From Ceratodon purpureus (Eukaryota; Streptophyta; Bryopsida; Pseudoditrichales; Ditrichaceae): a DNA stretch of 64,000 nt. Positions 42,680 to 56,300 of the stretch are shown piece after piece. The notes under the pieces were generated by a model that was not told where the DNA came from, did no database searches, and was given only the letters and a program-made list of their open reading frames with translations. The DNA is taken from contig CM026430.1 of the NCBI GenBank assembly GCA_014871385.1, positions 5,934,630 to 5,998,629 on the forward strand, written 5' to 3'. Every line of letters begins with the position of its first letter. The stretch's first letter is position 1. The position numbers and the translations under genes are program-made.

Positions 42680-43123
42680 AACACCGGTTTCGTTAAAAGT
42701 GTACATAGCCATGTACATTTCTTTGTTAGGATAATTTTTTAACATTTAATTGATAATATTATGGCAGAAAACATGTTTTCGGTCATATGAATTTGTTATT
42801 CGACGTAGTTCTGAACCAATGGAAATCATTAAAGAACATGAAGCTTTATATAATTTAATTGAACATCAAATTTAGATTTGAAATAATTAAGAAATATTTT
42901 ATTTTACCTTGCAAGAACAAATCACAAAATGTGATATTTGTGATATAACAAAAGTAGAAGTTGATTTGTGATTATTTTTTTGTAGAAATTCAAAAAAATC
43001 GATGAATACTTATTAGAAAATGACATGTATAATTTATAAATGATAAAAAGTGTCACATTTCAAAACAGAACCAACCTATAGTTATGACAAATATTGCCTC
43101 CAATGTATTATACATCCATAAAT

Positions 43124-46100
43124 CTAATGCTGTAAAGACTCTGTTAAACCTAGCCCCAAAGAATAATTATCTTTTTTAGTTATCAAAGCATTCTCTCCAA
43201 AATGGGCTGCTTGAGCTACAGTATTATTAACCTCGGTTATTTTGTCTTCATTGAGACCAACAACCTTAGATCCGCTAGCTCCTTGATTTTTCCCTTTGGT
43301 GCGGACTTCAGCATATCGTAACTGAGGATCGGGTGTACATAAAATGGTGGAGTCTTCCTCACCAATAACTTCAACGGTTTTCTTTTTCTTCACTTGATGA
43401 TGAACTCCCTCATTAATACTTCTTTTGCAATTATTTGTTGGTGATGAACTTTCTTCATCAGCCTCTTCAGAATCACAAAGATTGTCTTCATCAAGTGATT
43501 CACTTTCTTTGTCCAATCAAAGAGGATCTTTGATTGGAATCGACTCTTGAACCTTATCAACATAAACTTCTTTCCACTTTTCGAGCCATAGATGCATTTC
43601 TGAAAAACTTTCCATAAGAATGAGTTCTTCAACTCTTCCACTGACATTTTCTATTATGTGAGAGAATCCCTCCATGATTATCACCCAATCTGTTCAATAA
43701 AAGTGACTAATCAAAGCTTCAATAACAGCTAGACAACGAGCCTTTCGAAACCTGAAACACATATTCCATCCATATGCTGGCTCAATAAAATAAGAAGCAT
43801 TATTTTGTTTGTCTTTAGCAAAATTATCCTCTAAAAATGATTTAGGAGGATGGCGTAAAACAATAATATATTGTCCAAGTGGAGAGAATTTGGCAACGAC
43901 TTTTGTTCCATCTTTGACAACCAAACCAGTATTCTCCGATTGTGAACCAAAGATATATGTTCCAAACTGAACATAATATTCCACAATATTATCCAAACAC
44001 ATCAAATTCTTGATGTGGTCTGCATTCTCTGCAGCTCGTAGCATGAAAAGCGCATTCCATCTCTGGACTTCTCCCATCCATAACTTGATCTTATCAGGTA
44101 CCGATGAGTACTCTGCCTTGGACCAATAACCACCTTTAGGTCCATATCGACAATCAAACACCCACAATGCACTTCTTCCCAATGAACCTTCATTGATTTT
44201 AAAAATGGAATCACCAATCTTCACTGAATCAATATGGAATCCAAATCCACATGCTCCTTCATAATTAAATTTCATTTTCCAATCACCATCTTCTTCCCGT
44301 GGAATGGCTTTTCCATTGAAATAAAGCCCCAAACCACCGCATGAAACTAGGATATGATGGTCAATCACATCGCGAGGAATCAAATCAACATCTTTGCGTT
44401 GTTTACCATAGGCAGTTTAAGGATTGATATGGCTCTAGTGCTTCCGAAAATCAGGACCTTTTGGAATATTCCTTCCAAAATAATTCACAGCATCCTTGTC
44501 TCCAAACTTCTCCACATCTACTTGGAGTCAATTCTTGTTCTCACCAAGTGGATTTTCGTGACCAGCTTTCAACCATTTGAAGGCATTTTGAATGCCAGCT
44601 CAAAGTTTTGCTACTTCACACCAATATTGTAATGATTTTCCATCATCTCCGCCAGCAAAGTAAATTTGTTGCTCTGTATCCAAAGAATCCACTGTTGCCA
44701 TTTTACAAAGCATGATGTGTTCATTTGCAATTAAACCTTGAAGAGGTCAGAGCCAAACAATAGACATACTTGGACAGTCTCCACTTGAGGCTTTTGGCTT
44801 TTTCCCACTGTAATTTGTTGCTTCTTTGACTTGAAAGTAAGTCCATTATCATAGGCATCACACATGGCCTTCAATGCTCCCCAACAAGTATCTGGAAGTG
44901 TAATTATAGAAACATAATCGTGAAATTTGATTCTCATATCTTGGTAGGAGGTCTCACCTACACCCAACCGTTGGCTTGTAATTCCTCGCAAACAACTCAG
45001 AAAATATTTTCTTTTGTCATCATCTGCATTCGGGCGACCAAGAATATCCCACAGTAATCTTGTTTTCTCCAACATTTCACCTATAGTATTGTGGTACTTT
45101 CTGTTTGTTGTAATGTCATTCAATCTTGTTGATGAAAATAAATACGTAATATCCTCATCATAAAGAACAAGCGTTGCAGGTCGTCTTGAAAATATACTAT
45201 CGTAGTCCTCCTTCAAAAGTGATTAAGATTGAAGATCACGTTTTGTCAAAGTACTTCAAGCATGTACAATATGTTGTCCATCCACCGGCTCAAATACAAT
45301 GCCTTTCAAAAATGATTCTCTTTTCACCTTAAAAGAATCTTCAATCATTTCTTTTAAGCATTTCAAGAATGATTGTTTTGAATTCTTTCCTTTGAAATGA
45401 ATTTCTCCTTCAACAACGCCATTGGGGTCCTTATAATACATTGGACGTAAAGTTATCCAATGATTTTCCACCAACTGCCTTGATCGCAATGCATTGTAAA
45501 CTTTTTCTGCAATCTTCACATTGAGGATGCGTTGATTAGTGAATCCATCAGATGGAGCTCTCACATAATGAATATCAACCAAAAAAGAGAAATCTCTTCT
45601 AAAAATATATTCTTTGTCAATTTCATCTTGAGATGGGGATCTAATAATTCCTTCCCCATAGATTTCTCATTACTCTTCTCAGAGCTAACAAGTTTTTTTC
45701 CCTTTCCTTTGGAAATAGCTCGAGAAGGTTCTTGAGTAGATGCAACAAGATCATCAGCTGTCAGTTCAAAACGTGAATTTCCACCACGAAGTTCTCCAAA
45801 TTCAAATGGAGCAGGAACTTCATTAAGTGATTGATTCTGAACCAATGAATCGTCATTTTGAGAATGGTCATCTGGAAATGAGAGTATTCCATTCCATTTT
45901 CTGTCTGATGTTGGACAATTTGGCTTCTCCAAACCTACAATATTCGAAAAATATCGAACTGAAGCAAAACGCTCATGAGCATCTATGAACTCAATCAACT
46001 CCATCTCCTCTGGTTCACTCAAACTCATGAATACATTAAGCATAGAAGTACAAAGATTTTGCCTTGTCTCCTTCAACTCTGTCCACCATTTCCGTGCTTT

Positions 46101-46444
46101 TGGTAGGCCTGTAATTTTCATGCCAACTAAATCATCCAAACTTCCAATAATATTGGAAGTTTTTAGAACAAAAAAAGTAACACCGGTTCTTGCATTTGGT
46201 ATAACAAAAATCTTGCAAGAACCCTCTTCCTTTGTAGAAGCTGGAGCCACGATTTTTTGAACAGACATCATTTTTTCCATATCTTCAAATATAAAACCTT
46301 TACTTCTCCCCACAAATAATGAGTGATTTTCAAAATAACGCGTTTGTCATCTCGTATAAGATACCATCCATAATCTTTAAAAGCATCGGAAGGCTTTGGA
46401 GTCTTCGACATTTTTACAAATTCTTTCTCTCGTGGCGGTGGCAT
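43124..46444 (-). pseudogene. Broken gene of block 2, family unknown
   Basis: A long minus-strand coding series starting at an ATG at 46444 (MPPPREKEFVKM, then KDYGWYLIRDDKRVILKI). It continues after frame changes near 46300 and 45600, through SDRKWNGILSF, DIHYVRAPSDGFTNQ and, past two in-frame stops (TGA, TAA at about 45205-45260), into KEDYDSIFSRRPATLVLYDE. Further fragments at 43694-44383 (CGGLGLYFNGKAI, DCRYGPKGGYWSKAEYS) and 43124-43516 (acidic, with VKKKKTVEVIGEED) complete it. It is divergent to the DUF7869-type gene and of similar decay, so it is probably the second protein of the element. No family recognised. Confidence 0.5.
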
Positions 46445-46576
46445 TGCAAATTTGCCTCATAAATCATACAAAATAGAAAACAAAAGTTATATTATTATTT
46501 CACGCGTAGAAGGAAAATAGCACATGCCTCACTTCTACAATAAACTATATAATAGAAACTTGAAAGCAATGTTGGT

Positions 46577-46975
46577 GTCCCACATGCCACATGAAAACCT
46601 TAAACAACAAAGGTGTGGCACATGCATCACCCCCCTCCTTCTCTTCAAAGACTTTGTTGGTAGATTTTAAAAGAGTGAACTGGTGTGGCATATGCCTCAC
46701 TCCCCGCCCCTCCTTCTATTTCAAAGATTTTGTGGATAGAATTAAAAAAAGTAAAGGGGTGTGGCATATGCCTCACCTCCCTTCCTATTTCAAGGACTCA
46801 GTCCTAGAATTTTAAAAGTAAAGGGGTGTAGCATATGTCCCCCCCCCCCCTCCCCTCACATTTTCCTACAATGACTTTGTGCTAAAAAATGAAATAGTAA
46901 AGAATTGTGGCATATGCCTCACCGCCTCCCTCTCCATACGGAATAAAATGTAAAATCTATGATTGTGGAACATGT
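46577..46975 (+). repeat. Array of GTGTGGCATATGCCTCAC repeats
   Basis: Five copies spaced 67-79 bp, each followed by a C-rich run and AAAGTAAAGG-like spacer. The core CATATG is palindromic. The array lies just upstream of the minus-strand gene start, so it may be its promoter region. Confidence 0.75.
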
Positions 46976-47790
46976 GCCTATCTCAAACATATTATATATT
47001 AAAATTTTGATGACAATTGGAAAGAAATAGGAAAGAGGGGAGGTAGTTATTGCGATGATGTATGTAAAGTAAAATAATTGATGTAATTAAACGTTGCTAC
47101 ACCATGTCAATCCATTGTATCCCTTTGAAACCTTCCAAATTTTTCACTTCAACCAAAAAGAAACCTCATGACCCCATATTTTCAGGGCCAAGCTTCAAGA
47201 CCATTAAACGAGTACTGTAAACTAGTTTGTTCAACTCTTTGCAACATGTATGCCCAACATTTGCTCTGGGAAACATCCACAGCTTGTCATTCCAAGGCTT
47301 GAGAGGGGTGAGAAATCTAGCCCAAATAACGCACGAGAAGAGAGCAGCTTTTCCCATAATCTGTACAACCTAGATAAAAACCTGAGATTCAGGCAAGAAG
47401 AACGGTCCACTGCTCAGATGACGACAACTTGAAGGCACACCTAGAGTTTCAAGGCTGAGAGCACGGCACCGTAGCGAAGTACCCAACCCGCAGATTGAAT
47501 GCGCATCCAAGCCTGCACCGTGTGTCGAGTTTGAACTTTGGAGTCCGAGAATATATCAGAATAATCAGAACTGCAATACATTCATCAACAAACGCTTTCA
47601 AAATCTTCCAAACTCAAGAAGCCGATGAGACTGATCCATCTCAGAAGCTGATCTCCAAAACAGAAGAAGCACGACGATTCAGAGGCTACCTTGACAGTTG
47701 ATCCGTCATCGAGATGACCAGCATTGTTCACTAGCGGCGTCGAAAACAGGGTTGGCGGCGATAGAGCTAGCGGAGCCTAGTACCTGCAGT

Positions 47791-47934
47791 GTGGAAAACA
47801 ACACTTGCGGAAAAAGCACATGCGGCGTGGAAGACAGAGGTTGCGGAGACAGCACATGCGTCGTCGAAAACAGCGCTAGCGGAGAAAGCACCTGCGGCGT
47901 AGAAGACAGCGCTAGCGGAGCGTGGAAAACAGTG
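47791..47934 (+). repeat. 36-bp minisatellite, four units
   Basis: Units start at 47791, 47827, 47863 and 47899 (GTGGAAGACAGCGCTAGCGG-like). They are GC-rich in an otherwise AT-rich element. One frame reads as a 12-residue repeat ending STCGV. An overall gene around it is not supported. Confidence 0.85.
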
Positions 47935-48759
47935 GTGGCGGCGTTTGTGTCGAAGTGTGTTCTTGCCCTAGGCTAAGTTTGTATCGAAGTGGACCTATGG
48001 TGTCGAGTGTGTGTGTTGGTTGGCTTTTGCTTTTGTCTCTCTCTTTGAGTTGTGTTCTGTTGGTGTTTGTGCATGCGTTGCAGTCAGTGAAGCACAAAGG
48101 TTGCAGTCACTGAAGTACTGGTGCCTTCTAGTCACAGAAGCACAAGGATGCAGATAACATTGGATATGTTATCCCGACCCCTCTTATTACTCACTTCATC
48201 ACCGATTACGTGTGCAGCGGTGACTACGCTGATACCGGGGCGTACCGTTGTGCTGAAACCTGGGAGCAGCATACATTTGAAAAGTGGTTATGTGAGTTGC
48301 ACAAGTACATATGTTCAATTTCAGTATCTTAGAAGTAAAATAAGTTTTTTTTAAGTCTAGATTTGGTAGATTTTAAGAAAACTTCAAAATTCTACAACTA
48401 TTGCAAATAGGTTAATTTTTTTTTGAAAAATATGTAAATTTTAAGCATATCAATGGCTATAATCCATGTATATAATAAAAATCCATTACTCATATTATTT
48501 AGGAGTTATTCAACATAGTTTGATTGAAAAAACGATGATGTCATTGATTTTGTGGTTATTCTACAATTTTGAAGATTTTGGGGTTTTCTTTTTCTTTATG
48601 TTAGCATAGAATATTTTCTTCTATTATGACACTAAAGTGATAAAATATGTCTTTTGTTCCATATGCACTTAAATTCTTATTTTTAGCACAATTTATTTTT
48701 TATGAAATATAGCAAAACAAAATTGGCAATTGAAAAATGTCTTACTTCATACCTCTCTC

Positions 48760-49260
48760 TCTATAAATAAGTGAATCATTAATAAGATTAAACATATGTC
48801 CCACCTCCTCTCTTTCTATTAAATAAAATAACATACAAAAGAAAAGAAATTACAAAACCAATAACATTCACCACCATTGCATTACTTAAATTCATTAAGT
48901 GGATAGAAAAAGTCATATGTCTCACCGTTACCATCTGGAAATTCATACTTTCATTGTTAAAGTTTATAACATAAAATTATATATATTGATCACATTTGAG
49001 CCTTCATTTAACAATTTGAATAAAAATTACAGTAAGGGAGGCATATGTCACACCCACAGCCTTGCTCTAAAATATTCATTAGAATTAAAAGAGGGGGAGG
49101 CATATGTCACACCCTATGCCTCCCCCCCTCTTAACTCTAATGAATATTTTAGAGCAAGGCCGTTTGGGAGGAGGCATATGTCACACCCATGGCCTTTTTG
49201 TTACAAAAGAATAAAGAATTTCTAGATGATGTGGAAGACATATGTCTCACCTCCAAGCCT
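48760..49260 (-). repeat. Array of CATATGTCACACC repeats, opposite orientation
   Basis: GAGGCATATGTCACACCC and related words recur at least five times. Relative to the 46.6-47.0 kb array they are in reverse complement, so the two arrays face each other between the divergent genes. Confidence 0.65.
49059..49160. repeat. Near-perfect 45-bp-arm hairpin
   Basis: The left arm 49059-49103 (GCCTTGCTCTAAAATATTCA...) pairs with the right arm 49116-49160 across a 12-base loop with few mismatches. It lies within the CATATG array. Confidence 0.85.
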
Positions 49261-49475
49261 CTATTGAAGAATTGGACAAGCGTAAGGGTTTGTCTAAGGG
49301 AAGCATGTATCTTATTTACTCATTTATAGAAAATGAATAAAAATGAAATTTGTGATGAATTGTTATTAGGTTGAATTTAAATAAATTTTACTATATGTTT
49401 CATTAAAATCTCACATTCAGTGGCTGCTTCTTTTTCATATGTGCCACAGTCTCCTCTAAAGATTCAGACTACTCT

Positions 49476-52400
49476 ATGGAAGTATATACCAGATGGGAAT
49501 GGGACGATGTTGATGTTGCCTTTCCTTCATCAGAAGGATTTACAAGCGGTACAGATGGTCAATATGAGCACATTAATCAATCGATGAAGCAACAACAAAC
49601 TACCATTATTAATGGGGTCATTCTTCAAAACATTTATGGTATCACGGTTGCCAAAGGAAGCAGAGGTACTATGGGCGTGGGTGATATATTAAATGATAAG
49701 CCACTTTCTATAGATGATGAAGTGGTTTATATTCAAAGAGTTCTAATTCCTGAAACTTGTGTTCATGAATTGCATCTTCAAACTATGGAAGAATGCCTTC
49801 ATAGGTATATGAGATGGCCGCAATCTCAAATCAAGGATCTTGAGATATCTATCCATCTAAATGTACCATCAACCAGCAACTACTATGGAAGTCAATATAT
49901 CACCTTTGATAAATACTCACGGCTCCCACGATTCTCGTTGATCATCTTTTGAACATACTGTGGAAGGATTGCCTACTTCTGATCCTCGACGTCCATATAT
50001 ACACAAGATTTGCCAGCAAAGAAGACCAAAAGGCCCTCGTATGAAAGGACTATCAAGATCAGAGAAAGTGACTTTACATGCAGTACAAGAAGCGAAGGCC
50101 AGAAAAGTTTGTACCCAAAACTATCTTCAAAATATCGATGATCACGATATTTTATCACTACGGTATCAATCAGTGAGCATGACAAAGTATAAAGACCGAG
50201 CACGTTGGATTCTAAATTGTCTTCGAAGCTTCATGGTTTCGTCTTCAAGTGCACAATCTGAAATTAAATTTGAAACAAAGGTGGTCGGATGTAAAGTATG
50301 TCATGCTTGTTTTGCTAAAGCAAGTGGATATTACCTTACAAGATTGAACGAGATAATATCAAGTATTCGAGATCAAGATGTAGTCAATGTTTCTCATGGA
50401 AACATTGGAAGAAGGAAGGAAGGGACTCATGAGAGCATGGCTCGGTCTATATTTGAGTCATATATTTAATTGTTTGGTGAGCCTCAATCTCATCGACAGG
50501 CAATCCAAAATTTTGATGGTTTGAAAGTTGAAGTGATTTGCCTACCCATGAATGTGCGCCGCCATGAAGTATAGACATGGATAAATAACTCTTTGCAACG
50601 TATGGGCGAAGCCAAGATAGGTTTGTCTACTTTCAAGAAGATGTGGAAAGCAGAATTTACAAACGTACATGTTCCATCTAAATCACGGTTTTCAAAATGC
50701 CAAGTATGTTGGGAGTACAAAGAAAGTATCAAATCCGTACCAAACGAAGCTATGAAGGCTATTATAACCCAAGAATATCACATACACATAAAATTAACTA
50801 TGGAGAAACCAAAAGACTATACTCGTGCAAGACAAGCTGCGGTTGAAAGTCCAAATGATGTTTTGAATATCATTATAGATGGTATGGACCAGAACACCAC
50901 GTATATGCCTAGATTCAAGTAGACTGTGAAAAGCATAGAGTCTCGATACGTAAAAACTCACTTATGTGGAGTACTTGTTCACGGGATAGGTTTATATTGT
51001 AATGTATGGGTGGATTCCCATCACAAACATGACAACAATCAAGTAGTTACATCCATCATGAAAGTTTTACAAGATGTAAAACAAAGACGTGGACAATATC
51101 CTCCTATTCTATGCATTCAAGTAGACAATTGTGGAAGAGAAAACAAGAATGTAGACATTCTTGGCCTCTGTGCTACATTAGTAGCCCTTGGATTTTTTAA
51201 GGAAATCTCGTTGTCTTCATGATAGTTGGCCATACTCATGAAGACATTGATCAACGCTTTAGTTTTATATCTTCAGCCTTAAAGCGACAAGATATTGACT
51301 CCTTGAAAGAATTGTTAGAAATCATTCGAACCCGCCCTACTTTTACAAAACCATTTATTTCTGCCGAACATCTTGATGACCATATTCGTTATTTTGAGAC
51401 AATTTCAGAACTTTGAGACCTTTTGCCTACAATTTCAGCAATTGTTTTGAGACAATTTGAACATTTTTTTTACTTTCTAATTATAGATTATCCTTGACTC
51501 GAGGATAATCTTCCCATATATAGTAAAAAAATTTGTCATAAATATAGAATCAATTAGGAAATCAATGAAGAATCTATAGTTAAGCATTAAATTGAGACTA
51601 TGAAAAGTCTCAATTTAACAAATATGGTGTTCTTGAATATATTCAAGACTGGAAGAAATTTATTACACTGTATATGCCTGAAGATCCATTTGTTGGTATT
51701 AGCCAACGAGGCAACCTCATCATTTCAGGTTTTACATGCAAAATAACAAACCGCATGTTCAAAAAAAGGATTATACAAGGTCTCCTTCATGGAAATCTGA
51801 CAATGGGTCACACATTTGTCTTCAAGCAATACCCGATGTCCAACTGAAACCAATATTGGCACCTATTTTCAATCATGATGAAAGGGAAGTTAAGGCTCTT
51901 GACAAGTTTATTTCCTTAAAGGAGCGGTATATTGCAAGACACATAAATGTGGAAAAGAATCTTCAAGCTATTGAAGAAGCTAATTGGCTCATTTCATACT
52001 TGAAAGATTTTCCAGAAAGCAATCACTCTGAAGCAGCACGTGCACCATTTTGGCCAATAATAAACAATATGGAGCTCGCGAATGCTCCTTTGCCTGAAAG
52101 GTCAACATTGTCTAGTACTGCAATTGATGATGTTCTTCAATCACTTCCCCTAGTGATGGTAACATCTTTTTTTGGACCTCGATCCGAAATGCCAAGAGGA
52201 CATCGTGTACGTGGAAATAGATCTAATATACGAGGTCAAGGAAGAGGATGTCAAGAAAGGGATGAATTTGGAACAGAAGAAATAGAAAGTGGTCAACTTG
52301 GAGATGGAGGACAAGAAATGGGTGGACAAGGAAGAGGGCGGGGAGCGCCTGGGCTAAAGCGAGGGCGGGGAAGAGGGCATGGACGAGGACGATGGCACGA

Positions 52401-52944
52401 GCGAGGACGTGGACGACGACCACCTACTCAAGGAAATCTAGCAATTCCCAATGCTATTCTTGTCGATCAATTTCCGTCATTTGATCCACACCAAGATGTG
52501 AAAATAGAGATAATTGTTGGATTGGAGACTAAGACCGACAATCGGGAGAAAGGCATTCTTTTTTTTGTTGCAAAAGTAGTATCATAAAACCAACAAGCTA
52601 CTGAAGATGGAACTGCTGAGGTTCTATGGTATCAACCCAAAATGCCTATTGGACTATATGATGAAGAAGGACATTTCCACAATCAATATACAAATTGTAT
52701 ACATCAAGGATGGAAACCTTCTCGAGAGGAGAATACTTGGATTCCTATTGACTAAATATTTACAGAATGGTATAACACATGGTATAACACAGTTGGAACA
52801 CGTACTTTAACTAGTGTACGTGGTATAAGAACTGAGAAAGAATTGAAAATTCCCAACAACGAAATGTTTCATTTCCAATTTCATTTGACTTCTATAGAAA
52901 ATAGGACATTAGTATTGTGTGATTATATATCTTCTTGTTATTAG
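49476..52944 (+). pseudogene. DUF7869-type transposase-like pseudogene
   Basis: Coding sequence starts at an ATG (49476, MEVYTRWEWDDVDVAFPSS). It shifts frame near 49945, then runs in one frame to about 51210 with stops at 50467, 50572 and 50920. Recognisable blocks: CKVCHACFAKASGYY (Cys motif), NIIIDGMDQNTTYMPRF, THLCGVLVHGIGLYCNVWVD, CIQVDNCGRENKN and VGHTHEDIDQRFS, the series I know from plant and fungal DUF7869 proteins of transposons. A one-base deletion near 51208 (TTGTCTTCATG) precedes VGHTHEDID. A stretch around 51400-51700 is scrambled by short repeats. The 3' part (51736-52587) has a Gly/Arg-rich RGRGRG tract and is followed by a terminal block (EVLWYQPKMPIGLYDEEGHF). Inactive. Confidence 0.65.
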
Positions 52945-53348
52945 ATTAAGGCACATCCTTAATCTTCAACTTTGTAGTGGAAGTGATGGGAAGGATAATA
53001 CTACTACAATCATGTTTATACTTCAAGACTTTAATTTCTTTCCCATTTCATTTTTCAAAACCAAGATTTGGATCTTTATGTAAGTAGTAAATCTAAATGA
53101 TTTTTACTATAATAAAATGATATGATGTATTGTTCTTATAATTCTCTCATTGTAAAAAATGAAATTCTCAAATTATAAGAATGTTATTGAAGGAATATCA
53201 ATAAAAGCATTGCTACTTATTATCAACAAAATTATCAATCAAAACATGTACAATGTTGATGAGAATTTACCAATTAATAATGAAATACTTAAAATTCTTG
53301 TAAGTGCACTTATTTAGGAGCATATACATTTTTAACGGAACTGGTGTT

Positions 53349-56300
53349 ATACTCCATCGAAGTTCAGCAGAATATTAATCCCTTGTCTTGGATAATGTAC
53401 AAGTAACAACTGAACTGAAAGGAACTCCTCGAGAAAGTAGATAACAAGCATCACCCAGAAGCACTCTCGAAGATGGGAGTAGCAGACAAACCCGACTTTA
53501 CAACCATTGCACTTAGTATTAGAGTGGAGATTGTTGTTCATGATAGAAAAAATCACGAGGCCAATCTTCAACCCGGAGAAAATTACATAATGAACATGCA
53601 CGCATATGTTGAGCATTTTCTTTTGGCTTGCGCAGACCAATATGGTTCTTAGGAAGCCAAGCCACCAGCATGTCTCTGGAGGGAAGCATGATTAAGTGTA
53701 CAGGAAAAGTGCTTATCTATTTGTCAATTTCAGCCCTTTTGCAAAAACTGCACAAAAGTGATGGAAAGATGTAATTGAAGTCAATTTTTTTGCTAATATA
53801 GATTCTCAACTTGTTTTTGTATAAGTTGGAAAAGTTTCGTGCAAAGTAGACACTTTAAAGTTATTGTATGAGGGCTTCAAACCCAAGCAAAGTGAATGCA
53901 ATAATTTGAAAAAGTGACTATAAAAGAATCAAAAACTATCTAAAAATCACTTTTGATGACATGGGGCCCTCTGTATGTTTAAGAAGTATTCTAAAATAGT
54001 CAATTCATATACTCATCAATTGGTTTAGGGTTCCAAAAGTACCGCAAGGATGTTATTTAGGAGGGTCACTTCCGCGGTACTTTTTGTGAGTATTTTTTCA
54101 CCGAACATTGTTTTCTAAATTGAAAAAAACATCATGTAAAGACAATAGAGGGCCCCAAATGAAGAAATTAAGACATTGAAAAAGTTCATTTTCATGATTT
54201 AGAACTAGTGGTCAAATTAAGTTTCAATTGAAGTTCTTTTCTTCATGAAGATGTATGTAAGATACCTTGTGACACCCAAAAACGTGACTAAAATGCTCAA
54301 AAACTACACCAAAATGCTCAAAATCAGATTTGAGCTTTGAAAAACAGCACACTTCATAATCACTTCCAAATGATCACATGTGTCACTTTGTTGTACACTT
54401 TATCATGCTTCCCCCCCTCTAACACATTGGCTGTCATCACACTCTCTAAACTACCAAGAACAAAAGTTAAAATCATAGAACCCATAGATCCCAAGCCAAT
54501 GTGCCACGCCACTAGCCCATCAACGGCCCCCACGACACGGCCATACCTAGTCAGCAAACAGAGAGACCACCAAAGAGCCCCAAATCAACGCACAAGCGAC
54601 TATTACCCACCATCAGTTCTATGTCTCCGCTCCTCGAGGGATCATCAGCTGGTATCAGGCTAGGAACAATGATCTGAAGACAATTGAGAAGCACCATCAC
54701 CCCAAAGCGGGCTTGTATAACAGAGTAGTAGCCTTCACAACCATCCTTTGAAGCAAAAGATTGATAATTCGGGGATTCTTGGATAAACATTTGAACTAAA
54801 AATCTTAAGATGACTATGGATGTAATCCTATATAAATCACTTATCTTTATAAGAAAATTTTGTACTACTTTGAAATCACGTGTAAATGTAAGGGAAATAA
54901 TTCCACACCTGAGGTAACCGTAACCGAACACGTTGAATATAATCCTATTTTCTGTCAGACCCCAGCAATTGATAAGAAGGATATCGTACCCAAGGGTCAG
55001 CTTTGGCAGAAAATAATTCCAAAAATAGATGTTGGAAATATTAGAAAATTATTGGCATTTTTGCCAAATATAATATCAATTATTTTTCAAAATTGCTAGA
55101 ATGTAAAGAAATTCCACTTCACATTAGATATTTACTCATATTTGAAGCATGTGCAAGTTACAGTGGAGAGGATGTGCTCATTTTGTAATCAAGCTCACAT
55201 ACATTAGTTTACAAAGAATATGGGTTAAGAAGTAGCAAGGAGTCTACGTGAGGCTTTTCAAATGTGTTGTACACAGATTTTCGGAGTCCAACTGAGCATA
55301 GAAGATGAAGTTTTATGGAATTGTGATTTACTAACAAAAGTTGATAAATCAATTCTTCTTCCAGCTCCAACATATTTTGTTTTAAAATAAGTCTTTATGC
55401 AAAAGATATGATCAAATCATTGCAGCCTTGTAAAGATTCAAAAGATAGAATGGGTTTAAAACAGTTTTTTGGAGGTCATTTGTGCATAGAAGATTAACTT
55501 TTTTGAAATTTTGTTGGTCTAAGAACAGTTTATAAATCAAGTAATCTTTCACCTTCAACAAATTTTATGTCATTTGAAGACTATACGCAAAAGTTATGCG
55601 TGTTATAAAAAGAAGACTAACTAAGTGCTTCACCTCAAAGTCCACATTTCCCATATGGATTGTTGGACACAACTCCACTTTACTTGCATAAAGCAAAGAG
55701 CATTCTCACCTTATTATCACATCTACATTATCATCCAATGCAAAACAGATGTGGAAGACGAGTACTTTAGTTGAAAATTTAAGTAAGGCTTTAAGACGAA
55801 TTTTTAAGAAATTAAAAAAGAAGATGTTGAAATTGTGAATATACTATTTTAAGGTGCCAGACATTAAAATTTGAAAATAATTAATTTTTCGACCAAGGGG
55901 TGCCGAAGCTGACCCCAGGTTACGGTACTCAAAATCGCAATCATAACATCAATGAGTCTCAAGACAACGAGCCAACCAAGCAGCACACCAAAGGGCTCCA
56001 TCGTTAACTTGTCTTCACTTCAACGAGCCTGTCGGCCGACCAATATAAGTTCAGTCACCAAGACCATTTAATAGATCAATACAAGTCGATAATCACAGGT
56101 GCCCCGACTTTGACCATCAAATTCCAAAATCGCTCGTAATGGTCTACACGCAAATTAAGTCAATCGCTGACCAAACTCCTCAAAGTTCACACCCGCAGCC
56201 CCGAACTATCTACTAACTGCTCAAATCCTGAGGCCCCTCTGCAAAGTACGGGACCAGAAGTCACAGGTGCACCTGCAAGCTTCGATCTCTACTCGAGCGA

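Larger units (their letters stand above)
42680..53348. mobile_element. Transposon block 2: 10.7-kb element with TIRs
   Basis: Inverted ends of about 30 bp: 42680-42709 (AACACCGGTTTCGTTAAAAG...) and 53348-53319 in reverse complement (AACACCAGTTCCGTTAAAAA...), 24 of 30 identical. Inside are two divergently transcribed broken genes (minus 43124-46444, plus 49476-52944) separated by repeat arrays. No clear target-site duplication was found. Ends and gene order suggest one autonomous DNA transposon of the group carrying DUF7869-type proteins. Confidence 0.6.

Noticed and set aside
53347-53640. 97-residue minus-strand open frame at the right end of block 2
   Set aside because: It runs up to the element's terminus and has no recognisable motif or start context.
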